From positions 62,001 to 126,000 of the forward strand of contig NZ_JAVRHY010000008.1 of NCBI RefSeq assembly GCF_031846305.1: DNA of 64,000 nucleotides. Reading direction: 5' to 3'. This document shows positions 42,078-51,136 of the stretch, piece after piece (positions within the stretch are counted from its first letter, which is position 1; every line of letters begins with the position of its first letter). The DNA comes from Spectribacter acetivorans (GTDB lineage Bacteria; Pseudomonadota; Gammaproteobacteria; Nevskiales; Salinisphaeraceae). Made by a program: the position numbers and the translations under genes. The notes below the pieces were generated by a model. It was not told the origin of the DNA. It saw only the letters and a list, made by a program, of their open reading frames with translations, and did no database searches.

Positions 42078-42884
42078 ATGAATCAGACCTCGCCCACCCG
42101 CATTGCCATCACAGGCGCCGGCAGCGGTCTCGGTCGCGCCATTGCACTTCGCTATGCGCGTGACGGCGCCCGGGTGGCGGTCACCGACATCGCCCCCGAG
42201 CGCACTGACGCCGTGGCCGCGGAGGTCGAGACCGCCGGTGGTGAAAGCCTGGCCCGCGCGCTGGATACCCGGAACGAGGCCGACTACGCGGCGCTGGTCG
42301 AGGCGCTGACCGAGGCCTGGGGCGGCGTGGACGTCTGGGTGAACAACGCCGGGGTGGCCGCGGCCGGCACGGTGGCCGATACCCCGGCGGACGACTGGCG
42401 CTGGCTGATCGACATCAACCTGATGGGGGTGGTCAACGGCTGCCGTCACGCGCTTCCGCTGGTGCGGGCGTCGCGGGGCCACGTGGTGAATGTGGCCTCG
42501 TTCGCCGCCATCGCCTCATCGCCGGGGATGGCAGCCTACAACGTCGTCAAGGCGGGGGTGCTGTCGCTGTCGGAAACCCTGCGCGGCGAGGAGCACGACC
42601 GCGACGTCGGCGTCAGCGTGGTCTGTCCGGCCTTTTTCCAGACCAATCTGATGGACAATTTCCGTACCCATCACCCCCGCCAGCAGCAGGTGCTGCGCAA
42701 GCTCATGGAACGCAGCCCGATCACCGCCGACGACGTGGCCGAGGCGGTACATGCCGCCGTGGCCGGCGGGCGCTTCATGGTGATTCCCAACGCCACCGAA
42801 CGGCGGCAGTATTGGTTCAAGCGGCTCACGCCGGAAGGATTTTTCCGGGCGGTGCTCAAGGCCACGCGCGGCTTCACGCAATAG
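42078..42884 (+). CDS. Short-chain dehydrogenase/reductase
   Basis: A 268-residue SDR with cofactor motif ITGAGSGLG, structural NNAGVAAAG, catalytic serine in VVNVASFAAI and YNVVKAG as the Tyr-x-x-x-Lys pair. The C-terminal part (FMVIPNATERRQYWFKRLTP) is typical of SDRs in fatty-acid and steroid-like catabolic clusters. It starts the rightward unit divergent from the histidine phosphatase, followed 10 bp later by the saccharopine-dehydrogenase-like gene. The substrate is unknown. Confidence 0.88.
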   Translation: MNQTSPTRIAITGAGSGLGRAIALRYARDGARVAVTDIAPERTDAVAAEVETAGGESLARALDTRNEADYAALVEALTEAWGGVDVWVNNAGVAAAGTVADTPADDWRWLIDINLMGVVNGCRHALPLVRASRGHVVNVASFAAIASSPGMAAYNVVKAGVLSLSETLRGEEHDRDVGVSVVCPAFFQTNLMDNFRTHHPRQQQVLRKLMERSPITADDVAEAVHAAVAGGRFMVIPNATERRQYWFKRLTPEGFFRAVLKATRGFTQ

Positions 42885-42894
42885 GAACGCGGCA

Positions 42895-43959
42895 ATGTCG
42901 AACAAGCAGTGGATGATCTACGGGGCCAACGGCTATACCGGCGAACTGATCGCCCGCGAGGCGAGCCGCCAGGGACTCACCCCGATACTGGCCGGCCGCA
43001 ACGCGGCGTCGGTGGCGGCGCTGGGCGAGGAACTGGGGCTGGCGCACCGCGCCTTCGGGCTGGATGACCCCATCGCCCTGGCCGGCGAGCTGGCCGAGGT
43101 GGACGTGCTGCTGCATTGCGCCGGGCCGTTCTCGGCGACCTCGGCCCCGATGGTCGAGGCCTGCATCACCAGCGGTACGCATTATCTGGACATCACCGGC
43201 GAAATCGCGGTGTTCGAGCACGCCTTCAGCCAGCACTGGCTGGCCCGCGAGGCCGGCGTAGCGCTGTGCCCGGGCGTGGGATTCGACGTGATTCCCACCG
43301 ACTGCGTGGCCGCCCATCTGGCCGACGTTCTGCCGGACGCCACCCGGCTGACCCTGGGCTTCGATTCCCGCTCCGGCATGTCGCCGGGCACGGCCAAGTC
43401 CTCGGTGGAAGGGCTGGCCGGGGGCGGCAAGGTGCGCAAGGGCGGGGGCATCACCACCGTGCCGCTGGCCTTCGGCGTGCGCCGCATCGACTTCGGCGAC
43501 GGCGAGAAACTGGCCATGACCATTCCCTGGGGCGACGTGGCCACCGCCTGGTACACCACCGGTATTCCCGACATCGAGGTCTACATCCCCGCGTCACCCG
43601 GTCTGGTGAAGAAGGTCAAGCGCCTCAACTGGGTACGCCCGGTGCTCGGGCTGTCACCGGTGCAGGCGTTTCTCAAGGGGCAGGTCGGCAAGCGGGTTAC
43701 CGGCCCCGACGCCGCCACCCGCGAACGCCAGCCGACGTTCGTCTGGGGCGAGGCGGTCAACGCCGGCGGCGACACCCGGGTGGCCCGGGTGAAGACTGCC
43801 AACGGCTACACCGTCACCATCGACGGCGCCATCGCGGTCAGCCGGCACCTGCTCGATAACGAGGTCGAGGGCGGGGCCTACACCCCGTCCAAGCTGGTGG
43901 ACAAGGATCTGGTGACACGCCTGCCGGGCAGTAGCGAGCTGACCATCGACAACGCCTGA
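42895..43959 (+). CDS. Saccharopine-dehydrogenase-like / trans-acting enoyl reductase family protein
   Basis: A 354-residue NAD(P)-binding protein of the saccharopine dehydrogenase N-terminal family. It begins WMIYGANGYTGELIAREASR, and LLHCAGPFSATSAPMVEACI and HYLDITGEIAVFE are diagnostic. Homologues are annotated as trans-acting enoyl reductases (mycobacterial lipid synthesis) or simply as SDH-family proteins in proteobacteria, where the role is unknown. A real saccharopine dehydrogenase function is unlikely because the C-terminal domain differs. It follows the SDR by 10 bp and ends 12 bp from the convergent lpdA. Confidence 0.83.
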   Translation: MSNKQWMIYGANGYTGELIAREASRQGLTPILAGRNAASVAALGEELGLAHRAFGLDDPIALAGELAEVDVLLHCAGPFSATSAPMVEACITSGTHYLDITGEIAVFEHAFSQHWLAREAGVALCPGVGFDVIPTDCVAAHLADVLPDATRLTLGFDSRSGMSPGTAKSSVEGLAGGGKVRKGGGITTVPLAFGVRRIDFGDGEKLAMTIPWGDVATAWYTTGIPDIEVYIPASPGLVKKVKRLNWVRPVLGLSPVQAFLKGQVGKRVTGPDAATRERQPTFVWGEAVNAGGDTRVARVKTANGYTVTIDGAIAVSRHLLDNEVEGGAYTPSKLVDKDLVTRLPGSSELTIDNA

Positions 43960-43971
43960 GGGCGCCCGTCA

Positions 43972-45768
43972 TCAGCCCCGTTTGGGCAGGTACAGGTCGG
44001 TGAGCGTGCCCAGGGAGGCCTCGGCCGCCATGCCCACGGTTTCCGACAGCGTCGGGTGGGCATGCACGGTCAGGGCAATGTCCTCGGCGTCCGCGCCCAT
44101 TTCAATGGCCAGACCCAGTTCGGCAATCAGTTCGCCCGCCCCCGGCCCCACGGCACCGGCGCCGACCACCCGGCCGGTCTCGCCGTCGAACAGGATCTTG
44201 GTCAGCCCCTCGTCGACGCCCATGCCCAGGGCCCGGCCGCTGGCCGCCCAGGGGAAGCTGCCCTTTTTCACCGCGATGCCGTCGGCCTTGGCCTGTTTCT
44301 CGGTCACCCCGACCCAGGCCACTTCCGGATCGGTGTAGACCACGGAGGGAATCCCGATGGCGTCGAAACCGGCCTTGTGCCCGGCAGCCACTTCCGCGGC
44401 CACCTTGCCCATGTGGCTGGCGCGGTGGGCCAGTTGTGGCTCCCCGGTAATATCACCGATGGCGAAGATGTGGCCGACATTGGTCCGGCACTGGGCATCG
44501 ACGGCAATGAAACCGCGCTCGTCGACGGCAACGCCGGCGGCATCGGCGCCGATGCGCCCGCCGTTGGGCCGCCGGCCGACCGCCACCAGCACCCGGTCAT
44601 AGCGCTCGGAATCCGGCGCATCCTTGCCGTCGAAAGAGACGGTCAGCGACTTCGGATTGGCCTTCACTCCGGTGACTTTCGTGCTGGTCCACAAGTGCCG
44701 GCAGCGCTGCGCCATGCGCCTGGCCAGCGGCTTGACCAGATCGCGGTCGGCGCCCGGAATCAGGTCCGGCGTCATCTCCACCACATCCACCTTGCTGCCC
44801 AGCGATGCGTAGACATTGGCCATCTCCAGCCCGATGATGCCGCCGCCAATCACCAGCAGACTGTCGGGCAGGTCGGTCGGTGACAGGGCGCCTGTTGAGG
44901 TCACAATGCGCTCGTCCTCCGGCAGGTCCGGCAGCATCACCGCTTCCGACCCGGCCGCCACGATGGCGTGGGCAAAGCTCAGGTGCTGTGTCTCGCCCGC
45001 GTGTTCGATAACCACGCGGTGCGCGTCCGCAAAGCGGGCCGTGCCCTGCAGGACCCGGACCTTGCGCTTCTTCGCCAGTCCCACCAGGCCGCTGGTCAAC
45101 CGTTCGACCACCGACGTCTTCCAGGACATGAGCTTGTCGAGCTCGATTTCCGGCTTGCCGAAACGAATACCCTTGTCAGCCATAACGGCGGCGTCATCCA
45201 CCACCTTGGCGGCGTGCAACAGCGCCTTCGAGGGAATGCAGCCGACATTCAGGCAAACGCCGCCGAGAGCGGGGTAGCGTTCCACCAGTACAACATCAAG
45301 GCCGAGGTCGGCCGCGCGGAAAGCCGCGGTGTAGCCGCCGGGCCCGGCGCCGAGGACGATCAGGTCGCAGTCGGGCGCACCTTCGGCGCTCGTTTCGTGT
45401 TTCCTGTTTTGAGTTTCCTGTTGGGTGCTGGCGCGTGGCGCTACCGGAGCCGCCGCTGACTGGTTTTCCTTGTCTTTGTTCTTGCCTGCGTCATCGGCGG
45501 AATCTGCGGTTTCTTTTTCTTCTGCACCGCCACCGCTGTCCTCCAGGACAACAATCACGTCGCCCTCACCAACCTTGTCACCTTCCTTGACCCTGACCTC
45601 GGCGATCCTGCCGGCAGACGTCGCCGGAACCTCCATGGTGGCCTTGTCGGATTCGAGCGTGATCAGCGGCTGCTCTTCCGCCACCTCGTCGCCCACCGCC
45701 ACCAGTACCTCGATCACCTCGACGGCGTCGAAGTCGCCAATGTCCGGAACCTTGATTTCCTGGCTCAT
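43972..45768 (-). CDS. lpdA: Dihydrolipoyl dehydrogenase (E3) with N-terminal lipoyl domain
   Basis: A 598-residue E3 of pyruvate dehydrogenase carrying its own lipoyl domain, about 120 residues longer than plain E3. The lipoyl domain (residues 1-80) has the modified lysine K42 in ESDKATMEVP. A low-complexity linker leads to the flavoprotein, which has FAD motif VLGAGPGGYTAAFRAADLGL, redox disulfide GGVCLNVGCIPSKAL, NAD motif VIGGGIIGLEMANVYASLG and the C-terminal His-Glu pair in TVHAHPTLSE. The linker contains a GAAAC-rich repeat tract matching one in aceF. It follows aceF by 74 bp and completes the pdh operon. Fusion of lipoyl domain and E3 is also known in Neisseria and Cupriavidus. Confidence 0.95.
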   Translation of the reverse strand: MSQEIKVPDIGDFDAVEVIEVLVAVGDEVAEEQPLITLESDKATMEVPATSAGRIAEVRVKEGDKVGEGDVIVVLEDSGGGAEEKETADSADDAGKNKDKENQSAAAPVAPRASTQQETQNRKHETSAEGAPDCDLIVLGAGPGGYTAAFRAADLGLDVVLVERYPALGGVCLNVGCIPSKALLHAAKVVDDAAVMADKGIRFGKPEIELDKLMSWKTSVVERLTSGLVGLAKKRKVRVLQGTARFADAHRVVIEHAGETQHLSFAHAIVAAGSEAVMLPDLPEDERIVTSTGALSPTDLPDSLLVIGGGIIGLEMANVYASLGSKVDVVEMTPDLIPGADRDLVKPLARRMAQRCRHLWTSTKVTGVKANPKSLTVSFDGKDAPDSERYDRVLVAVGRRPNGGRIGADAAGVAVDERGFIAVDAQCRTNVGHIFAIGDITGEPQLAHRASHMGKVAAEVAAGHKAGFDAIGIPSVVYTDPEVAWVGVTEKQAKADGIAVKKGSFPWAASGRALGMGVDEGLTKILFDGETGRVVGAGAVGPGAGELIAELGLAIEMGADAEDIALTVHAHPTLSETVGMAAEASLGTLTDLYLPKRG

Positions 45769-45842
45769 CGTTCAGCCATTACCGATGCCGCGCTGATCGG
45801 CGCGGCGAACTTGAAACCCACGACAGCATCGCGCAGCCGTGC

Positions 45843-47168
45843 TCACAGCAACAGCTTGCGGATATCGCCCAGCACGTCAGCCAGGAAGCCAGTGATGCGG
45901 GCCGCCACGGCGCCGTCGATTACCCGGTGGTCGTAGGAGAGCGACAACGGCAGCATCAGGCGTGGCACGAACTCGCTGCCGTTCCACACCGGCTGCATTG
46001 CCGCGCGGGACACGCCGAGAATCCCGACCTCGGGCGAGTTTACGATGGGCGTGAACGCCGTGCCGCCGATGCCGCCCAGGCTGGAGATGGAGAAACAGCC
46101 ACCCTGCAGATCCGCGCCTTTCAGCTTGCCGTTGCGGGCCCGGTCAGACACCTCGCTCAGTTCGTGGGCAAGATCGAATACGCCCTTGTTCAGCACGTCC
46201 CGGATCACCGGCACCACCAGCCCGTTGTCGGTGTCCACCGCCACGCCCACGTTGTAGTAGTGCTTGCGGATGAGGTGTTCACCGTCGGCGGCCAGCGCAC
46301 TGTTGAGGTCCGGAAATTCCGCCAGGGTGACGCCGGCCGCCTTGAGCAGGAACGCCAGCATCGTCAGCTTGACCCCTTCGCTTTCGGCCCGCGACTTCTG
46401 ATTCTTGCGGAAGGCTTCGAGGTCGGTGATGTCGGCCTGGTCGAACTGGGTGACATGCGGAATGCGCAGCCAGCTGGCATGCAGGGCCTTCGCCGACAGC
46501 TTGCGGATGCGGGACAGCGCGACCGTTTCGGTCTCGCCGAACTGCGAGAAGTCCACGTCCGGCTGCGCCGGCAGACCGGATGCGGCAGCGGGCGTGGCGC
46601 CCGCACCGGAGACCGCCTGCTTCACGAACTGCTGGACGTCCTCCTTGCGGATGCGGTTCTTGGGGCCCGTGCCCTCCACCCGGGACAGATCGACGCCCAG
46701 TTCGCGGGCGAACTTGCGAACGGCCGGGGAGGCGTGGGCCGCTTTGCCGGGGGCGGAGGGCCGGGCGTCGACACCATCGGCGGTTTCACGCGATGCGTTC
46801 CGGGTTTCGGGTTGGCTACTGGCGGGTGGCGTTGTCGCCTCCTGCTCGGCCGCGCTTGCCCGGCCGCTATCGCTCGCCTTCTCATCGGCATCTTCGGCAG
46901 CATCTGCGGTGCCTTCGTCTTCCGCATCGCCACCGCTGTCCTCGAGGATCACGATCACGTCGCCCTCGGCGACCTTGTCGCCTTCCTTCACGCGGACCTC
47001 GGCCACCTTGCCGGCGGCCGTGGCCGGGACTTCCATGGTCGCCTTGTCCGATTCCAGCGTGATCAGCGGCTGCTCATTCTCGATCGCGTCGCCAGCCGAC
47101 ACCAGGACTTCAATCACCTCGACAGCGTCGAAGTCCCCAATGTCCGGCACCCTGATTTCCGTGCTCAT
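45843..47168 (-). CDS. aceF: Pyruvate dehydrogenase E2, dihydrolipoyllysine acetyltransferase
   Basis: A 441-residue E2 core. One lipoyl domain (K42 in ESDKATMEVP) is followed by a linker, the peripheral-subunit-binding domain (SPAVRKFARELGVDLSRVEG) and the acetyltransferase domain with the active-site motif SLSYDHRVIDGA. E. coli E2 has three lipoyl domains, whereas here one is on E2 and a near-identical one is on E3 (13 differences in 80 residues). The ATG at 47168 starts the domain. The gap to aceE is filled by a dispersed palindromic element. Confidence 0.96.
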   Translation of the reverse strand: MSTEIRVPDIGDFDAVEVIEVLVSAGDAIENEQPLITLESDKATMEVPATAAGKVAEVRVKEGDKVAEGDVIVILEDSGGDAEDEGTADAAEDADEKASDSGRASAAEQEATTPPASSQPETRNASRETADGVDARPSAPGKAAHASPAVRKFARELGVDLSRVEGTGPKNRIRKEDVQQFVKQAVSGAGATPAAASGLPAQPDVDFSQFGETETVALSRIRKLSAKALHASWLRIPHVTQFDQADITDLEAFRKNQKSRAESEGVKLTMLAFLLKAAGVTLAEFPDLNSALAADGEHLIRKHYYNVGVAVDTDNGLVVPVIRDVLNKGVFDLAHELSEVSDRARNGKLKGADLQGGCFSISSLGGIGGTAFTPIVNSPEVGILGVSRAAMQPVWNGSEFVPRLMLPLSLSYDHRVIDGAVAARITGFLADVLGDIRKLLL

Positions 47169-47185
47169 CGCGAAACTCTTGTTGT

Positions 47186-47260
47186 AACCGCAAAGGGCGC
47201 AAAAGACGCAGAGAAAACCTTACGCATCAGCAGAAACCTCACTTCGCGACCTTTGCGGTT
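47186..47260. repeat. Dispersed palindromic ACCGCAAAGG element, copy 3
   Basis: Arms AACCGCAAAGGGCGCAA (47186-47202) and TCGCGACCTTTGCGGTT (47244-47260) are inverted repeats matching at 15 of 17 positions. The element occupies most of the 123-bp spacer between aceE and aceF and would form a hairpin in the pdh transcript. Confidence 0.75.
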
Positions 47261-47291
47261 GGCGATTTCTGTCGTTCCGGTACCGGCACGC

Positions 47292-49982
47292 TCAGACCGT
47301 CACCGGCTCGGGCTTGTCGGGATCGATGCCGTACTTGCGGATCGCTTCGGCCACGGTGCTGCGTTCGACTTCCCCGGCATCGGCCAGCGCCTTGAGGGCG
47401 GTGACGGTAATCCAGCGCCGATCCACTTCGAAGTGGTTGCGCAGGGCCTCGCGGGTATCCGACCGACCGTAGCCGTCAGTGCCCAGCGTGTAATAGGGCA
47501 TGGGCACGAATGGCCGGATCAGATCAGCGTAGGCCTTCATGTAATCGGTAGCCGCCACCGCCGGCCCCGCCGCCTCGGCCAGGCACTGGGCGACATAGCT
47601 GGCGCGGGGTTCTTCCTCCGGATGCAGCGTGTTCCAGCGTTCCGCGGCCAGGCCGTCGCGGCGAAGTTCGCCGAAGCTGGGCACGCTCCAGACGTCCGCC
47701 GCGACCTTCCAGTCCTCGGCCAGCATATCCACCGCAGCAATCGATTCGCGCAGGATGGTGCCGGAGCCCAGCAGCTGCACCCGCGTCTTGAGGCGCTTGT
47801 CACCCTCCGAGAAGCGGTACATGCCGCGGACGATGCCGTCCGCCACGCCCTCCGGCAAAGCCGGATGCTCGTAGTTCTCGTTCATCACGGTGAGGTAGTA
47901 GTACACATCCTCGTGCTCGACGAACATGCGCCGCATACCGTCATGCACGATCACCGCCAGCTCGTAGGCGAAGGTCGGGTCGTAGGCGCGGCAGTTGGGG
48001 ATGGTGTGCATCAGCAGCTGGCTGTGTCCGTCCTGATGCTGCAGACCCTCGCCGTTGAGGGTGGTGCGCCCGGCAGTGCCACCCAGCAGGAAGCCGCGGG
48101 CCCGCATGTCGCCCGCCGCCCAGCACAGATCGCCCACCCGCTGATACCCGAACATCGAGTAGAAAATGTAGAACGGGATCATCGCCACGCCGTGGTTGTA
48201 GTACGACGTGCCGGCGGCAATGAACGAGGACATCGACCCCGCCTCGGTAATGCCCTCCTCCAGGATCTGGCCGTCCACGGCCTCCTTGTAGTAGGCCAGC
48301 TGTTCGGAATCCTCGGGGGTGAACAGCTGCCCCACGGGCGAGTAGATCCCCAGTGACCGGAACATGCCTTCCATGCCGAAGGTGCGGGCCTCGTCGGGCA
48401 CGATCGGCACCACCCGCTTGCCCACGTTCCTGTCGCGGGTCAGCAGCTGCAGGATGCGCACGAACGCCATGGTGGTGGACATCTCGCGGCCGCCCGAATC
48501 TTGCAGCAGCTTGTCGAAAGTCGACAGCGGCGGAATTTCCAGCGTTTCCCAGTCCTGGCGCCGCTGCGGCAGGTAGCCGCCCAGCGCCTCGCGGCGTTCC
48601 TTGAGATACCGAATTTCCTCGGAATTCTCGGCCGGTTTGTAGAACGGGGCCTCGGCGATATCGTCGTCCGACACTGGGATCTCGAAGCGGTCGCGGAATT
48701 CCTTGAGCGCGGTTTCGCCCATCTTCTTCTGCTGATGGGTGATGTTCTGGCCCTCGCCGGCCTCGCCCATGCCATAGCCCTTGACCGTCTTGGCCAGGAT
48801 CACGGTGGGGCGGCCGCCGGCATTGTTCACCGCCTCGTGGTAGGCGGCGTACACTTTGTGCGGGTCGTGGCCACCGCGGTTGAGCCGGCGGACATCCTCG
48901 TCGGACATGGCGGCGACCATGCGCTCCAGCTCGGGATACTTGCCGAAGAAATGCTTGCGGGTGTAATCCCCGCCATTGGCCTTGTAGGCCTGGTATTCGC
49001 CGTCCACCGCCTCGTTCATGCGCTGGACCAGCTTGCCGTCGTGGTCCTGGGCCAGCAGGCCGTCCCAGAGCGCACCCCAGATCACCTTGATCACGTTCCA
49101 GCCGGCGCCGCGGAAAGCGCCCTCCAGTTCCTGGATGATCTTGGCGTCGCCCCGCACCGGGCCGTCCAGCCGCTGCAGATTGCAGTTGACCACGAAGATC
49201 AGGTTGTCCAGCCCCTCGCGGGCGGCGATGTCGATCGCACCCATGGACTCCGGCTCGTCCATCTCCCCATCGCCGCAGAAGCACCACACCTTGCGGCCCG
49301 CTGTGTTGCTGACTCCGCGGTTCTCCAGGTACTTCATGAAGCGGGCCTGGTAGATGGCAGTGATCGGGCCCAGGCCCATCGACACGGTGGCGAACTGCCA
49401 GTAATCGGGCATCAGCCAGGCGTGGGGATAGCTGGATAGTCCGGTGCCGCCCACTTCGGCGCGGAAATTGTGCAGCTGATCCTCGTCCAGCCGGCCCTCC
49501 AGGAACGACCGGGCGTAGATGCCCGGGGCCGAGTGTCCCTGGATGTAGACCAGATCCCCGCCGTGATCGTCACTGGGCGCATGCCAGAAATGGTTGAAGC
49601 CCACGTCGTAGAGCGTGGCCGCAGAGGCGAAACTGGCGATGTGGCCCCCCACGCCCTCGTGGTGGCGGTTGGCCTGAACCACCATGGCCATGGCATTCCA
49701 GCGGATGATGGAGCGGATGCGCCATTCCACCGCCGGATCGCCGGGCGAACGGGCCTCGCGGTGTGCAGGGATGGTGTTGATGTAGGCCGTGTAAGGCGAA
49801 AACGGGATGTAGGCGCCGGAGCGGCGGGACTTCTCGATCAGCGCTTCCAGTAGCTGATGGGCCCGGGCCGGCCCCTCGACTTCGATCACCGCCTCCAGTG
49901 CGGCCAGCCACTCCCCGGTTTCTTCGGGATCGATATCCTGATCCGGCAGGATATCGCGGGACGGCGGCATTGTTTGGGTCAT
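47292..49982 (-). CDS. aceE: Pyruvate dehydrogenase E1 (homodimeric)
   Basis: An 896-residue homodimeric-type E1, thiamine-diphosphate-dependent, decarboxylating pyruvate and acetylating the E2 lipoyl group. The N-terminal TPP-binding region has GDGEMDEPES with the downstream NCNLQRLDGPVRG (the GDG...NN-type motif). Other landmarks are AHREARSPGDP, DHGGDLVYIQGHSAPGIYAR, LLGGTAGRTTLNGEGLQHQD and the C-terminal LGTDGYGRSDTREALR. The ATG at 49982 gives the usual length of about 890; a GTG at 50030 would add 16 residues. It leads the operon aceE-aceF-lpdA and is divergent from the amidoligase operon. Confidence 0.96.
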   Translation of the reverse strand: MTQTMPPSRDILPDQDIDPEETGEWLAALEAVIEVEGPARAHQLLEALIEKSRRSGAYIPFSPYTAYINTIPAHREARSPGDPAVEWRIRSIIRWNAMAMVVQANRHHEGVGGHIASFASAATLYDVGFNHFWHAPSDDHGGDLVYIQGHSAPGIYARSFLEGRLDEDQLHNFRAEVGGTGLSSYPHAWLMPDYWQFATVSMGLGPITAIYQARFMKYLENRGVSNTAGRKVWCFCGDGEMDEPESMGAIDIAAREGLDNLIFVVNCNLQRLDGPVRGDAKIIQELEGAFRGAGWNVIKVIWGALWDGLLAQDHDGKLVQRMNEAVDGEYQAYKANGGDYTRKHFFGKYPELERMVAAMSDEDVRRLNRGGHDPHKVYAAYHEAVNNAGGRPTVILAKTVKGYGMGEAGEGQNITHQQKKMGETALKEFRDRFEIPVSDDDIAEAPFYKPAENSEEIRYLKERREALGGYLPQRRQDWETLEIPPLSTFDKLLQDSGGREMSTTMAFVRILQLLTRDRNVGKRVVPIVPDEARTFGMEGMFRSLGIYSPVGQLFTPEDSEQLAYYKEAVDGQILEEGITEAGSMSSFIAAGTSYYNHGVAMIPFYIFYSMFGYQRVGDLCWAAGDMRARGFLLGGTAGRTTLNGEGLQHQDGHSQLLMHTIPNCRAYDPTFAYELAVIVHDGMRRMFVEHEDVYYYLTVMNENYEHPALPEGVADGIVRGMYRFSEGDKRLKTRVQLLGSGTILRESIAAVDMLAEDWKVAADVWSVPSFGELRRDGLAAERWNTLHPEEEPRASYVAQCLAEAAGPAVAATDYMKAYADLIRPFVPMPYYTLGTDGYGRSDTREALRNHFEVDRRWITVTALKALADAGEVERSTVAEAIRKYGIDPDKPEPVTV

Positions 49983-50119
49983 GTCACGCGCGCGGCTCAC
50001 GCCGTCACTGGGTAGGATCAGGTCGCTCACTCTAACGAAGCCCCGGAGTTTTAGAAACCGCCAGATCGGGTGGTTGCGCTACCATCGCGACTTTCCTGTC
50101 CACATCCGGAGACGCCGCC

Positions 50120-51136
50120 GTGTCGACTAGTCAGCCAGCGGGGCTCGCGCCCGCAACGCCCGAACACTGGCGGGCACCACGGATGGACAACGAGCATGGC
50201 CAGCCCCGGCGGGTGGGGGTAGAACTCGAGTTCTCCGGCCTGGGCATCGAGACGATCGTGCGCATCGTCAAATCCGTGCTCGGCGGCGAGATCGACCCGA
50301 TCAGCCCCTACGAGTACAAGGTGCGCGAGACCGCGCTCGGCGATTTCGGCATCGAACTGGACTACGCCTACCTCAAGAAGCTGGGCCGCCGCGACCAGCC
50401 CGCGGCCGACATCGAGCGGTTGTCCGAGGACCTGCTGGCGGCAGTGGCCAAGCAGGTCGTGCCGTTCGAGATCGTCGGCCCGCCAGTGCCGATCGACCGG
50501 CTGGGCGAGCTGGAGCCGCTGATCACGGCGCTGCGCGAAGCCGGGGCCCGCGGCACCGACGACTCGCCGATCTACGCCTTCGGCCTGCACCTGAATCCGG
50601 AACTGCCCGCGCTGGACGCGGCCACCATCCATGCCTATCTGCGCTCGTTCGCGGTGCTGTTCGACTGGCTGCAGAAGGTCTCGCGGGTGGACATCTCGCG
50701 CCGGGTGTTTCCCTATATCCAGCCATTTCCCAGAGCCTACGTGGACCGACTGCTGGAAACCGGGACGCCGGATCTGGGGGCACTGATCGACGATTACCTG
50801 ACCCACAATCCCACCCGCAACCGGGCGCTGGACATGCTGCCGCTGTGGCGGCACCTGGATGCGGCGCGGGTGGACGCCGTGATCGACGATCAGCTGGTGA
50901 ACGCACGGCCCACCCTGCATTACCGCCTGCCCAACTGCGAGATCGAGAATCCCGACTGGCAGCTGATCCAGCCCTGGCAACACTGGCTGGCAGTGGAACA
51001 TCTGGCCGCCGATCCGGCGGCGCTGGAAGAGGCCTGCATCGCCTATCGGGCGCACCGCGACAAGTGGCTATCCGGGCTGGTCGGCAACTGGGCCGATCAG
51101 GCCGGAGAATGGGCATGGGTGCCCGACGACCGCTGA
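50120..51136 (+). CDS. Amidoligase (COOH-NH2 ligase superfamily)
   Basis: A 338-residue protein of the amidoligase family (PF12224), relatives of glutamine synthetase and gamma-glutamylcysteine synthetase predicted to form amide bonds with ATP. The acidic strand RRVGVELEFSGL carries conserved metal-binding glutamates; DFGIELDYAYL and YAFGLHLNPELP, with a conserved histidine, fit the family. The start is GTG at 50120 with GGAGA 7 nt upstream. It overlaps a class I glutamine amidotransferase-like gene by 22 bp; such pairs were described by comparative genomics as a predicted peptide or metabolite-modifying system. The product is unknown. Confidence 0.85.
   Translation: MSTSQPAGLAPATPEHWRAPRMDNEHGQPRRVGVELEFSGLGIETIVRIVKSVLGGEIDPISPYEYKVRETALGDFGIELDYAYLKKLGRRDQPAADIERLSEDLLAAVAKQVVPFEIVGPPVPIDRLGELEPLITALREAGARGTDDSPIYAFGLHLNPELPALDAATIHAYLRSFAVLFDWLQKVSRVDISRRVFPYIQPFPRAYVDRLLETGTPDLGALIDDYLTHNPTRNRALDMLPLWRHLDAARVDAVIDDQLVNARPTLHYRLPNCEIENPDWQLIQPWQHWLAVEHLAADPAALEEACIAYRAHRDKWLSGLVGNWADQAGEWAWVPDDR

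Noticed and set aside
42895..43959. Lysine-pathway saccharopine dehydrogenase
   Set aside because: Lysine is made by the DAP route here (lysA), and only the N-terminal family signature matches; context is lipid or acid catabolism.
45927..48356. Plus-strand ORF of 809 codons across aceF and aceE
   Set aside because: GC-rich antisense shadow; it runs across two well-identified genes and a repeat, with low-complexity His/Gly/Arg-rich composition.
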